Below are positions 51,279 through 51,329 of a stretch of 51,329 bases of DNA, in pieces; position 1 is the stretch's first letter; each line of letters begins with the position of its first letter. This stretch comes from Bacillus sp. AFS037270. GTDB lineage: Bacteria > Bacillota > Bacilli > Bacillales_B > DSM-18226. A model generated the notes under the pieces. It had not been told where the DNA came from. It was given only the letters and a program-made list of their open reading frames with translations, and ran no database searches. The DNA lies in contig NZ_NUNF01000023.1 of the NCBI RefSeq assembly GCF_002585305.1, forward strand, positions 14,339-65,667, in the 5' to 3' direction. Made by a program: the position numbers and the translations under genes.

Positions 51279-51329
51279 AAGAAAAGCGGAAGCGTCTTGG
51301 TCAGCCCCAATATAGGGCGACTTGTCGAC
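51279..51329 (-). repeat. Dispersed intergenic repeat, copy 4 (inverted, cut by window edge)
   Basis: Reading on the minus strand it ends GGGGCTGACCAAGACGC and then TTCCGCTTTTCTT, nearly the same as copy 1 at 1-42 in the opposite orientation. It follows the phosphatase stop by a few bases. Confidence 0.65.

Overview
This window is about 51 kb of low-GC, densely coded DNA from an endospore-forming member of the Bacillaceae, probably Bacillus sensu lato or Neobacillus-like. The evidence is a spoVR gene, the ald/adeR pair, a pgcA-type phosphoglucomutase, yhcT/yhcU-like and yhdB-like genes, AGGAGG-type ribosome binding sites, several TTG/GTG starts, cre-like sites and a short intergenic repeat whose variants I know from this group. 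I see no rRNA, tRNA, CRISPR array, prophage or insertion sequence. All functions come from reading the sequence; no database search was run.

Region 1 (1-21.8 kb) is a hexuronate/sugar-acid catabolic island. It holds two GPH-family symporters, glucuronate isomerase (uxaC), 6-phosphogluconate dehydrogenase (gndA), and an AraC-led operon of two Gfo/Idh/MocA oxidoreductases and two xylose-isomerase-like TIM barrels. It also holds a LarA-superfamily nickel racemase/epimerase homologue, a UxuB-like SDR, larE, gluconokinase (gntK), larB and larC. Two paralogous ROK repressors are each divergent from a target gene. Four promoters in the island share one architecture: a -35/-10 pair, a 25-bp palindromic operator just downstream of the start site, then a second 14-bp dyad in the leader. 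uxuA, kdgK and kdgA are not present. The content suggests an unusual route: glucuronate to fructuronate (UxaC), to mannonate (SDR), to gluconate (LarA homologue with the nickel-pincer cofactor), to 6-phosphogluconate (GntK), to ribulose-5-phosphate (GndA). This would send glucuronate into the pentose phosphate pathway without KDG. It is the main discovery candidate here. larC appears to lack its C-terminal LarC2 domain.

Region 2 (21.8-30 kb) carries an ArsB/SLC13-like permease with a small downstream gene, a secreted metallophosphatase, an MMPL/RND transporter, the deoR-deoC-xapX group and proC.

Region 3 (30.2-37.1 kb) is a tightly packed four-gene set: an HPt-like/REC/REC regulator, a membrane-anchored HEAT-repeat protein, a processive-type family 2 glycosyltransferase, and a 1081-residue membrane-anchored protein with a clan GH-A-like core and a C-terminal carbohydrate-binding-like region. 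It looks like an exopolysaccharide synthesis/processing module under phosphorelay control.

Region 4 (37.2-51.3 kb) is mostly chromosomal housekeeping: ykaA-pit phosphate uptake with a PhoP-box-like array upstream, a GlsB-type membrane protein, an RluA-family pseudouridine synthase, a YhcU-like protein, pgcA, a YhdB-like protein, an M14 carboxypeptidase, spoVR with a SigE-like promoter, ald and adeR, an alanine-type permease behind a perfect cre, and a secreted e(P4)-type acid phosphatase. Both window ends lie in inverted copies of the same dispersed repeat, which may mean that the window is an assembly contig broken at repeats.
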